Origin: JAPUDQ01 sp964538665
GTDB lineage: Bacteria > Patescibacteriota > Saccharimonadia > Saccharimonadales > Saccharimonadaceae
Reading direction: 5' to 3'
Assembly (NCBI GenBank): GCA_964538665.1
Contig: CAZIEB010000001.1
Span: forward strand, 31,670 to 95,669
DNA: 64,000 bases
The number at the start of each line of letters is the position of its first letter. The first letter of the stretch is position 1. A model generated the notes under the pieces. The model saw nothing but the letters and a program-made list of their open reading frames with translations. It was not told the DNA's origin and made no database searches. This document shows positions 34,249 to 42,049 of the stretch, piece after piece. The position numbers and the translations under genes are program-made.

Positions 34249-34461
34249 ATGGCAGCGTACAAACACACCAACTCAAAAGGGGTAACCTACTTTTTGCACA
34301 AAAAAGATGTCACACTTCGTGGTGGCAAAGAGCAGACCATCTACTTTTTCGCAAAAGCTGAAGGCGGCAAAGGCACACCATGTGACTTGCCAGAAGGATA
34401 CGAAGTAACCGAAAACCCACGAAACGGATTCTTGACTATTCGCAAAATTCGCAAAGACTAA
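34249..34461 (+). CDS. Small conserved-looking basic protein, unknown
   Basis: 70 residues, complete, with its own promoter, a perfect AAAGGAGG site and a strong terminator, so it is probably well expressed. It is rich in Lys and Gly (HTNSKGVTYFLHKKDVTLRG, then YFFAKAEGGKG and EGYEVTENPRNGFLTIRK), with a beta-rich pattern and one Cys. No membrane helix. Similar small proteins are common in Saccharibacteria by my recollection, but the function is unknown. Confidence 0.75.
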   Translation: MAAYKHTNSKGVTYFLHKKDVTLRGGKEQTIYFFAKAEGGKGTPCDLPEGYEVTENPRNGFLTIRKIRKD

Positions 34462-34474
34462 TTTCTTTGTTGTC

Positions 34475-34516
34475 AAAATCGCACCGCTATTACAGTGGTG
34501 CGATTTGATTTATTTG
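34475..34516 (+). terminator. Intrinsic terminator after small basic protein gene
   Basis: AAATCGCACC (34476-34485) pairs with GGTGCGATTT (34497-34506), followed by a T-rich stretch. Confidence 0.85.
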
Positions 34517-34562
34517 CCATAAGTAGCATAGCAGTGCTACCATACGTACAAACAAACAGGTG

Positions 34563-34600
34563 CCAAAACTCTACCCGCCTACACCAGGGCGGGTTTTGGT
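34563..34600 (+). terminator. Second terminator-like hairpin
   Basis: CCAAAA...CCCGCC pairs with GGCGGG TTTTGG with a small bulge. It lies just before the next promoter and may act in either direction. Confidence 0.5.
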
Positions 34601-34603
34601 TAC

Positions 34604-34633
34604 TTGACAAATAGAATACGTTTATGCTATAAT
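34604..34633 (+). promoter_or_regulatory. Consensus promoter before a gene with an early TGA
   Basis: TTGACA (34604-34609), 18-bp spacer, TATAAT (34628-34633) with extended TG. The next ATG (34640) is 6 nt away, as in other leaderless genes here. Confidence 0.75.
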
Positions 34634-34639
34634 AGTAAA

Positions 34640-34954
34640 ATGGATAGATGAGAAATCTTAGGAGTACGAAATCCGTTTCCGGAAGAGCCTAAAAAACACG
34701 ATGGCCCTGAGTATACTCCTGCAGAAATAGCGGATACAATTATGGTGCATTATCTCGAGCGCCAGAAGAGAGACGGCATAGGATATGTTGCGGTTAGTCT
34801 GTTTACGCGTGGCATACTGACCGTGGACGAGCCAAGTATTGGCTTAAATGAAATAGAAAGAAGAAAGGCCGTGGATACCGCACCAAAGGTATCGGTCGAT
34901 CCTCCCGAAAGAGATGATGATTGGCGTGAACTGCAATTTAAAGATTCACGATAA
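34640..34954 (+). pseudogene. Small acidic protein gene interrupted by TGA at codon 4 (or internal start 34742)
   Basis: From the leaderless-type ATG 34640 the frame reads M-D-R-TGA, then continues for 100 codons in the same frame: EILGVRNPFPEEPKKHDGPE and YTPAEIADTIMVHYLERQKR look like ordinary protein. TGG (Trp) to TGA is the simplest explanation. The intact internal ORF starts at ATG 34742 (70 residues) but has no ribosome site. A perfect terminator follows the stop. TGA is a normal stop elsewhere in this window, so recoding is unlikely. Function unknown. Confidence 0.5.
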
Positions 34955-34980
34955 CGTGAGCCAGCTCACGTTATTTTTTT
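34953..34980 (+). terminator. Intrinsic terminator
   Basis: AACGTGAGC pairs with GCTCACGTT around a 2-nt loop and is followed by ATTTTTTT. Confidence 0.92.
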
Positions 34981-35022
34981 GCCCCGGTGCTATACTGACT
35001 CCATAAGTAAAGGAGAGCAAAT

Positions 35023-35418
35023 ATGGCAAAAGAAGTACGAGAAACCAGAGAGGTCCACACGACCGAAACCCCGGTAGATGATACGCACACGCAGCGTCAA
35101 GTTGTCCATGAAGATACCGCACCAGGCAGTATCGTAGCAAAGCGAGTGGTATGGTACATCATCGGTTTTATCATCGTTCTTATCGCGCTCAGAGTTGTCT
35201 TGCTACTCCTTGGTGCAAATCAAGGAAGCGCGTTCGTAGACTTCATCTACGGGTTTGCAGGCATCTTTGTGTTGCCATTTGAGGGTATATTTGGCACACC
35301 GGTATATGGCCGAAGTATGCTGGACACCGCAGGGCTGGTCGCTATTGCAGTGTACTCGTTGATAGGGTGGGGTCTTGCAAGGCTTTTTACACTAAATAGT
35401 AATCATCCTGAAGCATAA
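35023..35418 (+). CDS. YggT-like membrane protein
   Basis: 131 residues. A hydrophilic N-terminus (1-40) with repeated Thr/Glu/His is followed by three hydrophobic segments. The helix pair VVWYIIGFIIVLIALRVVLL and FVLPFEGIFGTP matches the YggT fold (helix, then F..P.e.i.G.P). YggT proteins are linked to osmotic stress or division in other bacteria, without a defined reaction. AAAGGAG precedes the ATG; a TGCTATACT box lies about 28 nt upstream; a terminator follows. Confidence 0.75.
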   Translation: MAKEVRETREVHTTETPVDDTHTQRQVVHEDTAPGSIVAKRVVWYIIGFIIVLIALRVVLLLLGANQGSAFVDFIYGFAGIFVLPFEGIFGTPVYGRSMLDTAGLVAIAVYSLIGWGLARLFTLNSNHPEA

Positions 35419-35432
35419 CATTGCACATACAG

Positions 35433-35465
35433 AAAAAATCGACGTAGTATGCGGTCGATTTTTTC
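35433..35465 (+). terminator. Intrinsic terminator
   Basis: AAAAAATCGAC pairs with GTCGATTTTTT. It would function on either strand, but it ends the YggT-like gene. Confidence 0.85.
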
Positions 35466-35501
35466 GTGTAATAGCAGAAAATCCTATACAATTTTAGTAG
35501 T

Positions 35502-37688
35502 ATGAATCAAAAAAAGACCAACCCAAGAGTGTCTCATTTTGCCAAGCAGCGTTTGCCGGGTATGTCTCGTACGCTCCTCGACCAGATACGTCAGTCGACC
35601 ACCAGACAGCTCGAAAGCGCCCGCAAAATCGGCTTGCCGGTCGCATCAAACCCACTCTACATCAAGTGGCTCCGTGAAGAATCCATGCTTGAGAGCGCCA
35701 ATCGCCTGTCGAGACGGTATTCGGGTACTGGATTTATGTGGCGAAAACCATATGCGAAACCTCGTCCACGTAGTGCAGCCACGAGTGCGCCTGTCTGGTA
35801 CACTGCCTATCCGTTGTCTACCATCACAAAGCCAAGACAAAGTCTGCTCCAAAACCTCGGTGATGAAGAATTGTGGGAGACGTTCGAACATATTGGCATT
35901 CGAGCGATCCACACAGGACCGATGAAGATAGCCGGAGGTATACGCGGCTGGAAACCGACGGCCAGCATCGATGGCTACTTCGACCGTGTCAGTACAAAGA
36001 TTGACAATGCGTTTGGTACTGAGGCTCAGTACAAGGCTATGTCCGAGACGGCTATTAGACACAACGGTATCGTCATCGATGATATTGTCCCTGGTCACAC
36101 TGGCAAAGGTCCGGATTTTCGCCTAGCGGAGATGAAGCAGGGTGATTATCCAGGTATTTATCACATGATTGAGATAGAGAAAAAGGATTGGGGGCTACTA
36201 CCCGATGTTGCAGATGGTGCCGATGCCGCAAATCTGTCGCTCGAGCAAGAGGGCGCGCTCAAGCAGCACGGCTATATTATCGGGCGACTGCAGCGAGTGA
36301 TTTTTTATGAAAAGGGCGTCAAGGAGACAAACTGGAGTGCGACTCGACCGGTGCGTGGCGTCGATGGGATTGAGCGCCGCTGGGTGTATTTGCATTATTT
36401 TAAGTCTGGTCAACCATCGCTCAACTGGCTCGATCCGAGTTTTGCGGCGATGAAGCTCGTTGTTGGCGATGCGATTCATTCGCTCGGGGAACTAGGTTCA
36501 GGGGGGTTGCGACTCGATGCAAACGGTTTTTTGGGCGTCGAAGTCGGCGAGCCAGATGCACCCGCCTGGTCTGAGGGCCATCCTATATCAGCAGCGGCCA
36601 ATCAATTCATTTCGAGTATGATACGCAAGCTAGGTGGTTTTTCATTCCAAGAACTCAATCTGTCTATCGACGATATCAAAATGACGAGCGAGCTTGGGGC
36701 TGATCTATCGTATGATTTTATCAATCGACCGGCATATCATCACGCGGTTGCGACAGGCGACACAGAATTTTTGCGGCTGATGCTGAGAGAATCACTCAAG
36801 ATTGGCATCGATCCAGCTGCCTTGGTGCATGCGCTCCAAAACCACGATGAGTTGACGCACGAGCTTGTGCATTTTTGGACGGTGCATGCCAATGATACCT
36901 ATACCTACCACGATAAAGATATGACCGGTATGCAGCTGCGCGATACTGTCATCAGGGAGCTTCGGGCTGCTGCGCTCGACAATGTCGCGTACAACATGAC
37001 ATCGTATGGCGATACGGGTATCTCCTCGACGACCGCGTCGATTATTGCCGCGGGGCTCGGCTATAGCGATATTACAAATCTCAGTCGAGAGCAGGTAGAT
37101 ACGATACGCCAGGCACACCTACTGCTCGTCAAGTTCAATGCGTGGCAACCAGGGGTATTGGCATTATCTGGATGGGACTTGGTAGGAGCATTGACACTCG
37201 ACAGGCAGGAGGTGAGTGAGCTGATACGAGAGGGTGATACTCGTTGGATAAATCGCGGAGCCTATGACCTGATGGGTGTAAACCCCGACGCGTCGCAGGC
37301 CATGAGTGGCCTCAAAAAAGCGCCGAATCTCTACGGTAGTTTACCCGAGCAGCTCAAGGATGAAAATTCATTTGCGTCACAGCTAAAATCTCTGCTCGAA
37401 ACACGAGACAATAGTGGGGTAGCTGTAAGTCGTCAAATCGACATTCCATCAGTTGATCATCCAAGTATTCTTGTGATGGTGCACGAAACCGAACTTCAAC
37501 ACCTATGTGTGAGCGTCTGTAACTTCTCGCCAGACACGGTGAGCACGACGGTCATCTCTGATTATTTTGTGCCAGGGACAAAGATACAAAATATCGAAAC
37601 CGACCAACCATACGGCGAAGTCAGCGCGCATCAATCATTTGAGGTCTCACTCGATGGGTTTGGGGCATTGTTGCTGCACATAGCGTGA
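35502..37688 (+). CDS. GH13-family alpha-glucan enzyme, trehalose-synthase-like
   Basis: 728 residues with a GH13 catalytic barrel. The nucleophile is Asp339 in GGLRLDANGF, the acid/base Glu384 in FSFQELNLSID, and the transition-state Asp449 in ALQNHDELTHE; QNHDEL is typical of trehalose synthase (TreS) and related maltose glucosyltransferases. The first 100 residues are an unusual basic N-terminal region, and a C-terminal beta domain ends at LLLHIA. No signal peptide is seen, so it acts in the cytoplasm on maltose, trehalose or a glucan; the exact substrate is open. TACAAT lies 9 nt before the ATG. Confidence 0.82.
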   Translation: MNQKKTNPRVSHFAKQRLPGMSRTLLDQIRQSTTRQLESARKIGLPVASNPLYIKWLREESMLESANRLSRRYSGTGFMWRKPYAKPRPRSAATSAPVWYTAYPLSTITKPRQSLLQNLGDEELWETFEHIGIRAIHTGPMKIAGGIRGWKPTASIDGYFDRVSTKIDNAFGTEAQYKAMSETAIRHNGIVIDDIVPGHTGKGPDFRLAEMKQGDYPGIYHMIEIEKKDWGLLPDVADGADAANLSLEQEGALKQHGYIIGRLQRVIFYEKGVKETNWSATRPVRGVDGIERRWVYLHYFKSGQPSLNWLDPSFAAMKLVVGDAIHSLGELGSGGLRLDANGFLGVEVGEPDAPAWSEGHPISAAANQFISSMIRKLGGFSFQELNLSIDDIKMTSELGADLSYDFINRPAYHHAVATGDTEFLRLMLRESLKIGIDPAALVHALQNHDELTHELVHFWTVHANDTYTYHDKDMTGMQLRDTVIRELRAAALDNVAYNMTSYGDTGISSTTASIIAAGLGYSDITNLSREQVDTIRQAHLLLVKFNAWQPGVLALSGWDLVGALTLDRQEVSELIREGDTRWINRGAYDLMGVNPDASQAMSGLKKAPNLYGSLPEQLKDENSFASQLKSLLETRDNSGVAVSRQIDIPSVDHPSILVMVHETELQHLCVSVCNFSPDTVSTTVISDYFVPGTKIQNIETDQPYGEVSAHQSFEVSLDGFGALLLHIA

Positions 37689-37780
37689 GTGGTCGCAATC
37701 AGTAGAGTTCTCAGCCTGCAATCTGTTACAATAGTGTGCGTACAAATCGGCACAAATGATTGTATGGTTATTTCTGGCCT

Positions 37781-37856
37781 GGGGCTGTAGCTCAGTGGTT
37801 AGAGCAGCGGGCTCATAACCTGTTGGTCGAAGGTTCAATCCCTTCCAGCCCCACCA
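37781..37856 (+). tRNA. tRNA with CAU anticodon (Met elongator or Ile2)
   Basis: Cloverleaf with 7-bp acceptor stem GGGGCTG/CAGCCCC, D-arm AGCTCAGTGGTTAGAGCA, anticodon loop CTCATAA with CAT at 37814-37816, T-arm GGTTCAATC, and encoded CCA. No initiator features (C1 mismatch), so it is elongator Met or the lysidine-modified Ile2. Confidence 0.93.
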
Positions 37857-37945
37857 GTAATAACTATAGAATGACTGTTGATGTGTCCTGAAGGCCGGAT
37901 GTGTCGTATCCTCTGGTAGCTGGTATACTTTATAGGATAATCATT

Positions 37946-38350
37946 ATGGATACTTCGCATATCTACCATCAGCTGAAACGACACGCCACACTCAACAATA
38001 TTGTGTTGGTGGCTGCAGGTATTGTGGTGATTGCAAGTATTTGGAACACCATGGCGACGTTGCAAAAAAACTTCATTCTCCAGCAGCGGGTCAATACACT
38101 TGAGCAAGAAATCGCCGTGACACAGCTAGAAGTCGATACACTGCGATTGCAGCGCCAATACCTCGAGAGCGAAGAGTACCAAGAGCTCGTTGCTCGTGCA
38201 AAACTAGGCAAAGCCGACCCGGGGGAGAGCGTTATCAATCTACCGCCGATACCGAGCACGCCAGAAGAGGTTACCGGTACCCAGCCTCGTCAACAGAATG
38301 ATCGATCCAACTTCGATAAGTGGATGGATTTCTTTTTTGGTAGACGCTAA
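37946..38350 (+). CDS. FtsB/DivIC-like septum formation initiator protein
   Basis: 134 residues from ATG 37946 (AGGATAA upstream); a longer frame from 37901 is rejected. Short cytoplasmic head, one membrane helix (about 18-38), a coiled coil (about 45-85, VNTLEQEIAVTQLEVDTLRL) and the family-type segment YQELVARAKLGKADPGESVI, where the last GE is conserved in FtsB/DivIC. It would bind FtsL/FtsQ-type proteins at the division septum. The C-terminus is extended with Pro and Gln residues. Identity is good but not certain because the family is short. Confidence 0.8.
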   Translation: MDTSHIYHQLKRHATLNNIVLVAAGIVVIASIWNTMATLQKNFILQQRVNTLEQEIAVTQLEVDTLRLQRQYLESEEYQELVARAKLGKADPGESVINLPPIPSTPEEVTGTQPRQQNDRSNFDKWMDFFFGRR

Positions 38351-38406
38351 GCACTTGTGCTTGCCAAAAATTCATATGCTGTTTACTAGATAGTACCTTT
38401 TGGTGC

Positions 38407-38928
38407 GTGTCGAGCTATTGTGACACTTCCGTCATGACAGCTCATCCGCGCACCGAGAGGAATGCACATGACAACTGGGCGAATCATCGCCGGTACTCCA
38501 CGAGACCGGGCCGTTTCCAGTTCCCAGGATCTGTGCCGGCAGTCCATCAAAGAGTCATCTTGGCCTCATGGTTTGATGCTCTCGTCGGCGCATACGAGAA
38601 TCGCTTCGCGCTTGAGCCAGATGCCGACGTCTTCACGGCAAAGCCTCTGTTCGTTTGGGATGACGACAGCTCAGATGGTGTCGGCGTCCTCGTCGTCAGG
38701 CCTCAGTCGCTAGATTATGTTAGAAGCTTCAGCAGGCCTCGACGCACCGACAAGGAGATCGCCAACGGCAAGCTCAAGAAGCTCTTCGCAGACGTCCTGC
38801 ACGAGATGCTCGAGGAGTACAGCCTCGAGCTCGTCTGGTGGGTAGACCACAAGACTCATTGTGGCTACAGCAGAGGGCTGCCTTGCCGAGACTGCAAGAG
38901 ATATCTCGCGTTCATGCCACGCGACTGA
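38407..38928 (+). CDS. Orphan accessory protein, GC-rich and probably acquired
   Basis: 173 residues from GTG 38407, or 164 from ATG 38434. The gene is clearly richer in GC than its flanks. It is cytoplasmic, mixed alpha/beta, with FVWDDDSSDGVGVLVVRPQS, LHEMLEEYSLELVWWVDHKT and a C-terminal Cys pair CRDCKR. No family was recognised. It is isolated between a division gene and tRNA remnants, with its own terminator, which suggests transfer. The alternative frame at 38462 gives low-complexity Ser-rich sequence and is less likely. Confidence 0.5.
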   Translation: MSSYCDTSVMTAHPRTERNAHDNWANHRRYSTRPGRFQFPGSVPAVHQRVILASWFDALVGAYENRFALEPDADVFTAKPLFVWDDDSSDGVGVLVVRPQSLDYVRSFSRPRRTDKEIANGKLKKLFADVLHEMLEEYSLELVWWVDHKTHCGYSRGLPCRDCKRYLAFMPRD

Positions 38929-38952
38929 CCAGTCATGTACGCGAGCCCTCGC

Positions 38953-38995
38953 CGAAGTAGAGCCCAGCTCTTTCGGCCGGACTCTACTTCGTTTT
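38953..38995 (+). terminator. Intrinsic terminator of the accessory gene
   Basis: CGAAGTAGAG (38953-38962) pairs with CTCTACTTCG (38982-38991), followed by TTTT. Confidence 0.85.
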
Positions 38996-39004
38996 AGGCC
39001 TATC

Positions 39005-39076
39005 GGTCACAGGTTCAATTATCACCCTACCAAGATAATACCTCCACATTTACTGTGAGGGTATTATCTTGGTAGG
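39005..39076 (+). repeat. tRNA 3'-end remnant joined to a long hairpin
   Basis: GGTCACAGGTTCAA followed by CTACCAAGA resembles the T-arm and CCA end of a tRNA but lacks a matching 5' half. It runs into an inverted repeat with 17-bp perfect arms (39026-39042 and 39060-39076) whose ends ACCAAGA/TCTTGGT match the hairpins next to two intact tRNAs of this window. Confidence 0.5.
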
Positions 39077-39150
39077 CATTCATAGATGAGTTAGAAAAAG
39101 AAGTAGTTGATTTTGATTTCATTGAATATGAAACAAAAACTCTCCTGTCT

Positions 39151-39348
39151 TTATTTACTTAATGTATAGAGTGTATATCGTGACTCAATATTCACTTTTA
39201 GCTTGCTCAACACAGGATTAGATATATCAACAAGCTTCGACTCTATTTGCACATCATTAAGAATAGATGCTAGATATGTCTTGATTCTATCTGCTTCTTC
39301 ATCAGTTAAAACTGCGAAGCGAACCGTGTTATTAATATCTTCAGTCAC
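39151..39348 (-). CDS. Small hypothetical protein or gene remnant
   Basis: 65 residues from a possible GTG at 39348 (VTEDINNTVRFAVLTDEEAD, then RIKTYLASILNDVQIESKLV). The amino-acid pattern is protein-like, but no ribosome site is clear and the region is AT-rich accessory DNA. The frame extends upstream through the fMet tRNA, which is not credible. It may be the remains of a longer gene. Confidence 0.3.
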   Translation of the reverse strand: MTEDINNTVRFAVLTDEEADRIKTYLASILNDVQIESKLVDISNPVLSKLKVNIESRYTLYTLSK

Positions 39349-39351
39349 AGA

Positions 39352-39394
39352 ACCAAGAAAAATACCGGTCACAAGGACCGGCACTTTTCTTGGT
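39352..39394 (-). terminator. Hairpin at the 3' end of the initiator tRNA
   Basis: On the minus strand the tRNA CCA end forms the foot of a stem: ACCAAGAAAAGTGCCGGTC pairs with GACCGGTATTTTTCTTGGT. The right arm is T-rich. Likely terminator or processing structure. Confidence 0.6.
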
Positions 39395-39468
39395 AGCGGG
39401 GAGTGGATTTGAACCACTGACCTCTTGGTTATGAGCCAAGCGAGCTGACCAGACTGCTCCACCCCGCG
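39391..39468 (-). tRNA. Initiator tRNA-fMet (CAU)
   Basis: The minus strand begins CGCGGGGTGGAGCAG and ends CCCCGCTACCA, with anticodon loop CTCATAA. The opening sequence and the unpaired C1 (opposite U72; usual A72) mark an initiator tRNA. The anticodon stem has only two of the three conserved G-C pairs (CTTGG/CCAAG), which is atypical. CCA is encoded. Confidence 0.85.
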
Positions 39469-39522
39469 TCGGTGGGCAAAAGCCAGCCTATATGATATCT
39501 GTTATTGTCAGGAGCGTCAAGG

Positions 39523-40896
39523 TTAGGCTTTGATCTTGCTACACGCAACCCGAACGACTTCACTCCATGATGGAAATGCATGCAGCGTTCCGGCAACATC
39601 TGCGGCGGATAGTCCATGCGCGATGGCAATAGTCAGTTCATGAATAGCTTCGCCGGCGTGTGGCCCGACAATCGTACCACCCAGTAGCATACCGGATCGG
39701 TCGGTGATAACTTTGCAAAATCCATGACGATTGTCAGTGATGTTGCTGCGGGCAATCATATTGAGCGGGGCAACCGCCTTTTTGATATCGAGATCACGTC
39801 GCAAACAATCAGCTTCGCTCATACCGACAGAGGCGATCTCTGGCGTCGTATAGGTGACGCGTGGGACCGCACTATAATCTGGCGTGACTTTTTGTTTGCG
39901 GAGGATATTGTTGGCAACAATACGACTTTCGTAGACTCCGACGTGGGTGTACATATAGTGTCCGAGCACATCACCGGCGGCAAAAATATGCGCCGCGGTT
40001 GTCTGGAGATGTTCGTTGACCTCGACACCTTTGTGCGTGTATTCGACACCGGCGTTTTCGAGACCAAGGTCAGTATGTGGCCGTTTACTCGTCGTGATGA
40101 GTACTTTTTCAACTTTTGTGACATGCTGCTCGCCACCCCGTAGATACGTCACCTTGACCATAGGGCCGTCAGTCGAGACTGCAATCACCTTTGCTTTGGT
40201 GAGTACGCCGACGCCTCGTTCGGTCCGCAGAAATGATTCTAGGGCGGCACTGGTCTCCTCGTCTTCGTTCGGCAAAACTCTTGGAGCGATGTCGGCAATC
40301 GTGACTTTGGTGCCAAATGTCGCAAAGAGCTCCGTCAGCTCGCAGCCAGTAGCACCAGCTCCGATGACAAATAGCGATTTTGGTGGTCGTGTGAGCTCTA
40401 GCGCGTCCCGAGAGGTGAGATACGGGACGCTTTCGAGTCCTACGATAGACGGCAGTTCGACACGGGATCCCGTCGCGAGCAAAAAGTTCTCGCTACTGAG
40501 ATGCCGGCGATTGACCGTAATCTCATGCGGGCTCAAAAAATGCGCACTACCTTGGTAGAGATGTATCCCGATCGAGCGGTAGTATTTTTCTATGCCATGG
40601 GTGCCAGTTCGTTTGATAGCTTGGTCTTTCCACGCTTTGACGCTCGGATAGTTGAATCCCATCGCGGCGAGACGCAAGCCGTATTTTTTGGCATCCCGAA
40701 CACCGTCATAGACGTGCGCTGCATGAAGCAGGGCTTTGCTGGGGACGCAGCCATAATTTGGGCATTCTCCGCCTAGCGAGTCTGACTCGACGATAGCAAC
40801 TCGTTTGCCGGCGCGGGCAACAATATCCGCCGCGACGCTGCCACCGGCGCCGGATCCAATTACGATGAGATCAAAATCATATTTTTGTTTTGCCAT
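39523..40896 (-). CDS. FAD-dependent pyridine nucleotide-disulfide oxidoreductase (Lpd/MerA-like)
   Basis: 457 residues. FAD-binding GSGAGGSVAADIVA, redox-active Cys pair in GGECPNYGCVPSKALLH, NAD(P)H-binding VIGAGATGCELTELFA, and a C-terminal dimerisation domain with HAFPSWSEVVRVA (usual HxHPTxxE; here AFPS replaces the usual HPT segment). It lacks the extra N-terminal domain of MerA. No 2-oxo acid dehydrogenase genes are nearby, so dihydrolipoamide dehydrogenase activity is doubtful; a stand-alone disulfide reductase is more likely. It lies 9 nt after a small ATP-cone gene in a probable three-gene operon. Confidence 0.88.
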   Translation of the reverse strand: MAKQKYDFDLIVIGSGAGGSVAADIVARAGKRVAIVESDSLGGECPNYGCVPSKALLHAAHVYDGVRDAKKYGLRLAAMGFNYPSVKAWKDQAIKRTGTHGIEKYYRSIGIHLYQGSAHFLSPHEITVNRRHLSSENFLLATGSRVELPSIVGLESVPYLTSRDALELTRPPKSLFVIGAGATGCELTELFATFGTKVTIADIAPRVLPNEDEETSAALESFLRTERGVGVLTKAKVIAVSTDGPMVKVTYLRGGEQHVTKVEKVLITTSKRPHTDLGLENAGVEYTHKGVEVNEHLQTTAAHIFAAGDVLGHYMYTHVGVYESRIVANNILRKQKVTPDYSAVPRVTYTTPEIASVGMSEADCLRRDLDIKKAVAPLNMIARSNITDNRHGFCKVITDRSGMLLGGTIVGPHAGEAIHELTIAIAHGLSAADVAGTLHAFPSWSEVVRVACSKIKA

Positions 40897-40905
40897 ACGA
40901 CTCCT

Positions 40906-41193
40906 TTATAGGATTAATCCTTGCTGCTCGTAGAGATACGCCGCCTCAGGATGATATGTTTGTAGATACTGCCCAGTAATTCGTTGGATATCTGCGGTAC
41001 TGACTTCGGTTTTGTCATGAAGCCACTCTATGACGTGCTTGCATACGAGCTCAGCGGTATCATGCGCTTCGCCTTCCAGTGTTCGTACTGCCATACATGC
41101 ATGCAAAATACTGCCGTGGAGACGCACTGGGTCAAAACGCTCGCTTTGGTGTGTCGAGTGACGGACGACATAGGCGTCTTGGACGCTATTCAT
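40906..41193 (-). CDS. Stand-alone ATP-cone domain protein
   Basis: 95 residues. The sequence AYVVRHSTHQSERFDPVRLHGSI and AELVCKHVIEWLHDKTEVSTADIQ fits the ATP-cone, the regulatory nucleotide-binding domain found at the N-terminus of ribonucleotide reductases and in NrdR. Here no catalytic or zinc-ribbon partner is fused. It overlaps the upstream membrane gene by ATGA and precedes the disulfide oxidoreductase. A nucleotide-sensing regulator is possible; the target is unknown. Confidence 0.72.
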   Translation of the reverse strand: MNSVQDAYVVRHSTHQSERFDPVRLHGSILHACMAVRTLEGEAHDTAELVCKHVIEWLHDKTEVSTADIQRITGQYLQTYHPEAAYLYEQQGLIL

Positions 41194-41918
41194 GGGGCGT
41201 CCTTTATGATGACGAAGTAGGCAAGGGCATAGACGGCGGCCGCGATGAGTCCGACTCCGGCAGCATACTGCAAAAACACCTTGCTGCTCTCGCGCCAGCG
41301 TTGGATAGTGCTCAGTCGATGACCTCCAGCAGCGAGTGCGCCAACCGCAATAAGTGGTAGACAGACCGCAATGCTATAGAGTGCAATAATGAGCGCGTAT
41401 GAATCCACATAGAGTGTGCTGACGAGGGTCAGAGAAACCATCAAAATGATGACGAGCGTAAAAGGCAGCTCGGCAATAGCGGTGATGAGTCCGAGCGCAA
41501 ATGCCTCGACCGTATTTTTGGTATGTGAGGCTCGATTGGTGAGATACTCAGCAAAATCCCGAGGTAGCCACAGACGCGTGCCACGTCCTTTGCGAAAATA
41601 TAGTGCCATCACGAGCCATCCTACTATCGATGCCCAGCCGATAAGGAGTAGCCATAGTGGTTGCACCAGATCATACGGCAGCCAGGTGTACAGCACAGCA
41701 GTGACTACCGCGATGATGGACCCGGTCGCACCGATGACACCGACAATGTATGCCATATTGAGTGCTGCGAGTCGGCGTGTAGCAACTTTGCGCGAGATAC
41801 TATGGCCATTGAGCAGGGTGAGGACACTTGTGCCGAGCTGAAATGATGAGTGCAGTAGCGCCAAAAACGCGATAAGTATGCTGCCTGTAAATGATAGATC
41901 CGAGAGTGAAATACTCAT
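41190..41918 (-). CDS. Six-helix membrane protein, CcdA/LysE-like
   Basis: 242 residues with six predicted membrane helices and short loops. Features include an early ALLHSSFQLGTSVLTLL and a later AFALGLITAIAELPFTLVII, where Gly/Pro positions in helices 1 and 4 recall LysE- or CcdA-type pseudo-symmetric transporters. There is no Cys pair for DsbD-like electron transfer. The neighbour disulfide oxidoreductase makes a redox link tempting, but no residue proves it. First gene of the probable operon. Confidence 0.6.
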   Translation of the reverse strand: MSISLSDLSFTGSILIAFLALLHSSFQLGTSVLTLLNGHSISRKVATRRLAALNMAYIVGVIGATGSIIAVVTAVLYTWLPYDLVQPLWLLLIGWASIVGWLVMALYFRKGRGTRLWLPRDFAEYLTNRASHTKNTVEAFALGLITAIAELPFTLVIILMVSLTLVSTLYVDSYALIIALYSIAVCLPLIAVGALAAGGHRLSTIQRWRESSKVFLQYAAGVGLIAAAVYALAYFVIIKDAP

Positions 41919-41992
41919 CTGTTTTTGTTTCCTTTGTCTCTATTATCTATACCACAATGCACCACTTTTAGTCAAAATTCTTACGCTAATAG

Positions 41993-42021
41993 TTGACAAA
42001 GCGTAACAAGTTTGCTATAAT
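41993..42021 (+). promoter_or_regulatory. Perfect consensus sigma-70 promoter
   Basis: TTGACA (41993-41998), 17-bp spacer, TATAAT (42016-42021). It drives a 46-residue ORF beginning 28 nt downstream. Confidence 0.85.
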
Positions 42022-42049
42022 GTGAATATAACCTACTAAAACAAACAGG

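Noticed and set aside
34649..34651. UGA read as an amino acid
   Set aside because: TGA serves as the real stop of several genes with tight overlaps (PAP2/tilS, murJ/lepA, kinase/receiver), so a recoded genome is not supported.
38462..38713. Alternative 83-residue frame inside the GC-rich accessory gene
   Set aside because: Ser/Arg-rich low-complexity product and no ribosome site better than that of the overlapping frame, whose product is more protein-like.
39151..39462. 103-residue frame reading through the initiator tRNA
   Set aside because: Its first 40 codons are antisense-free tRNA sequence; only the part after 39348 could be protein.
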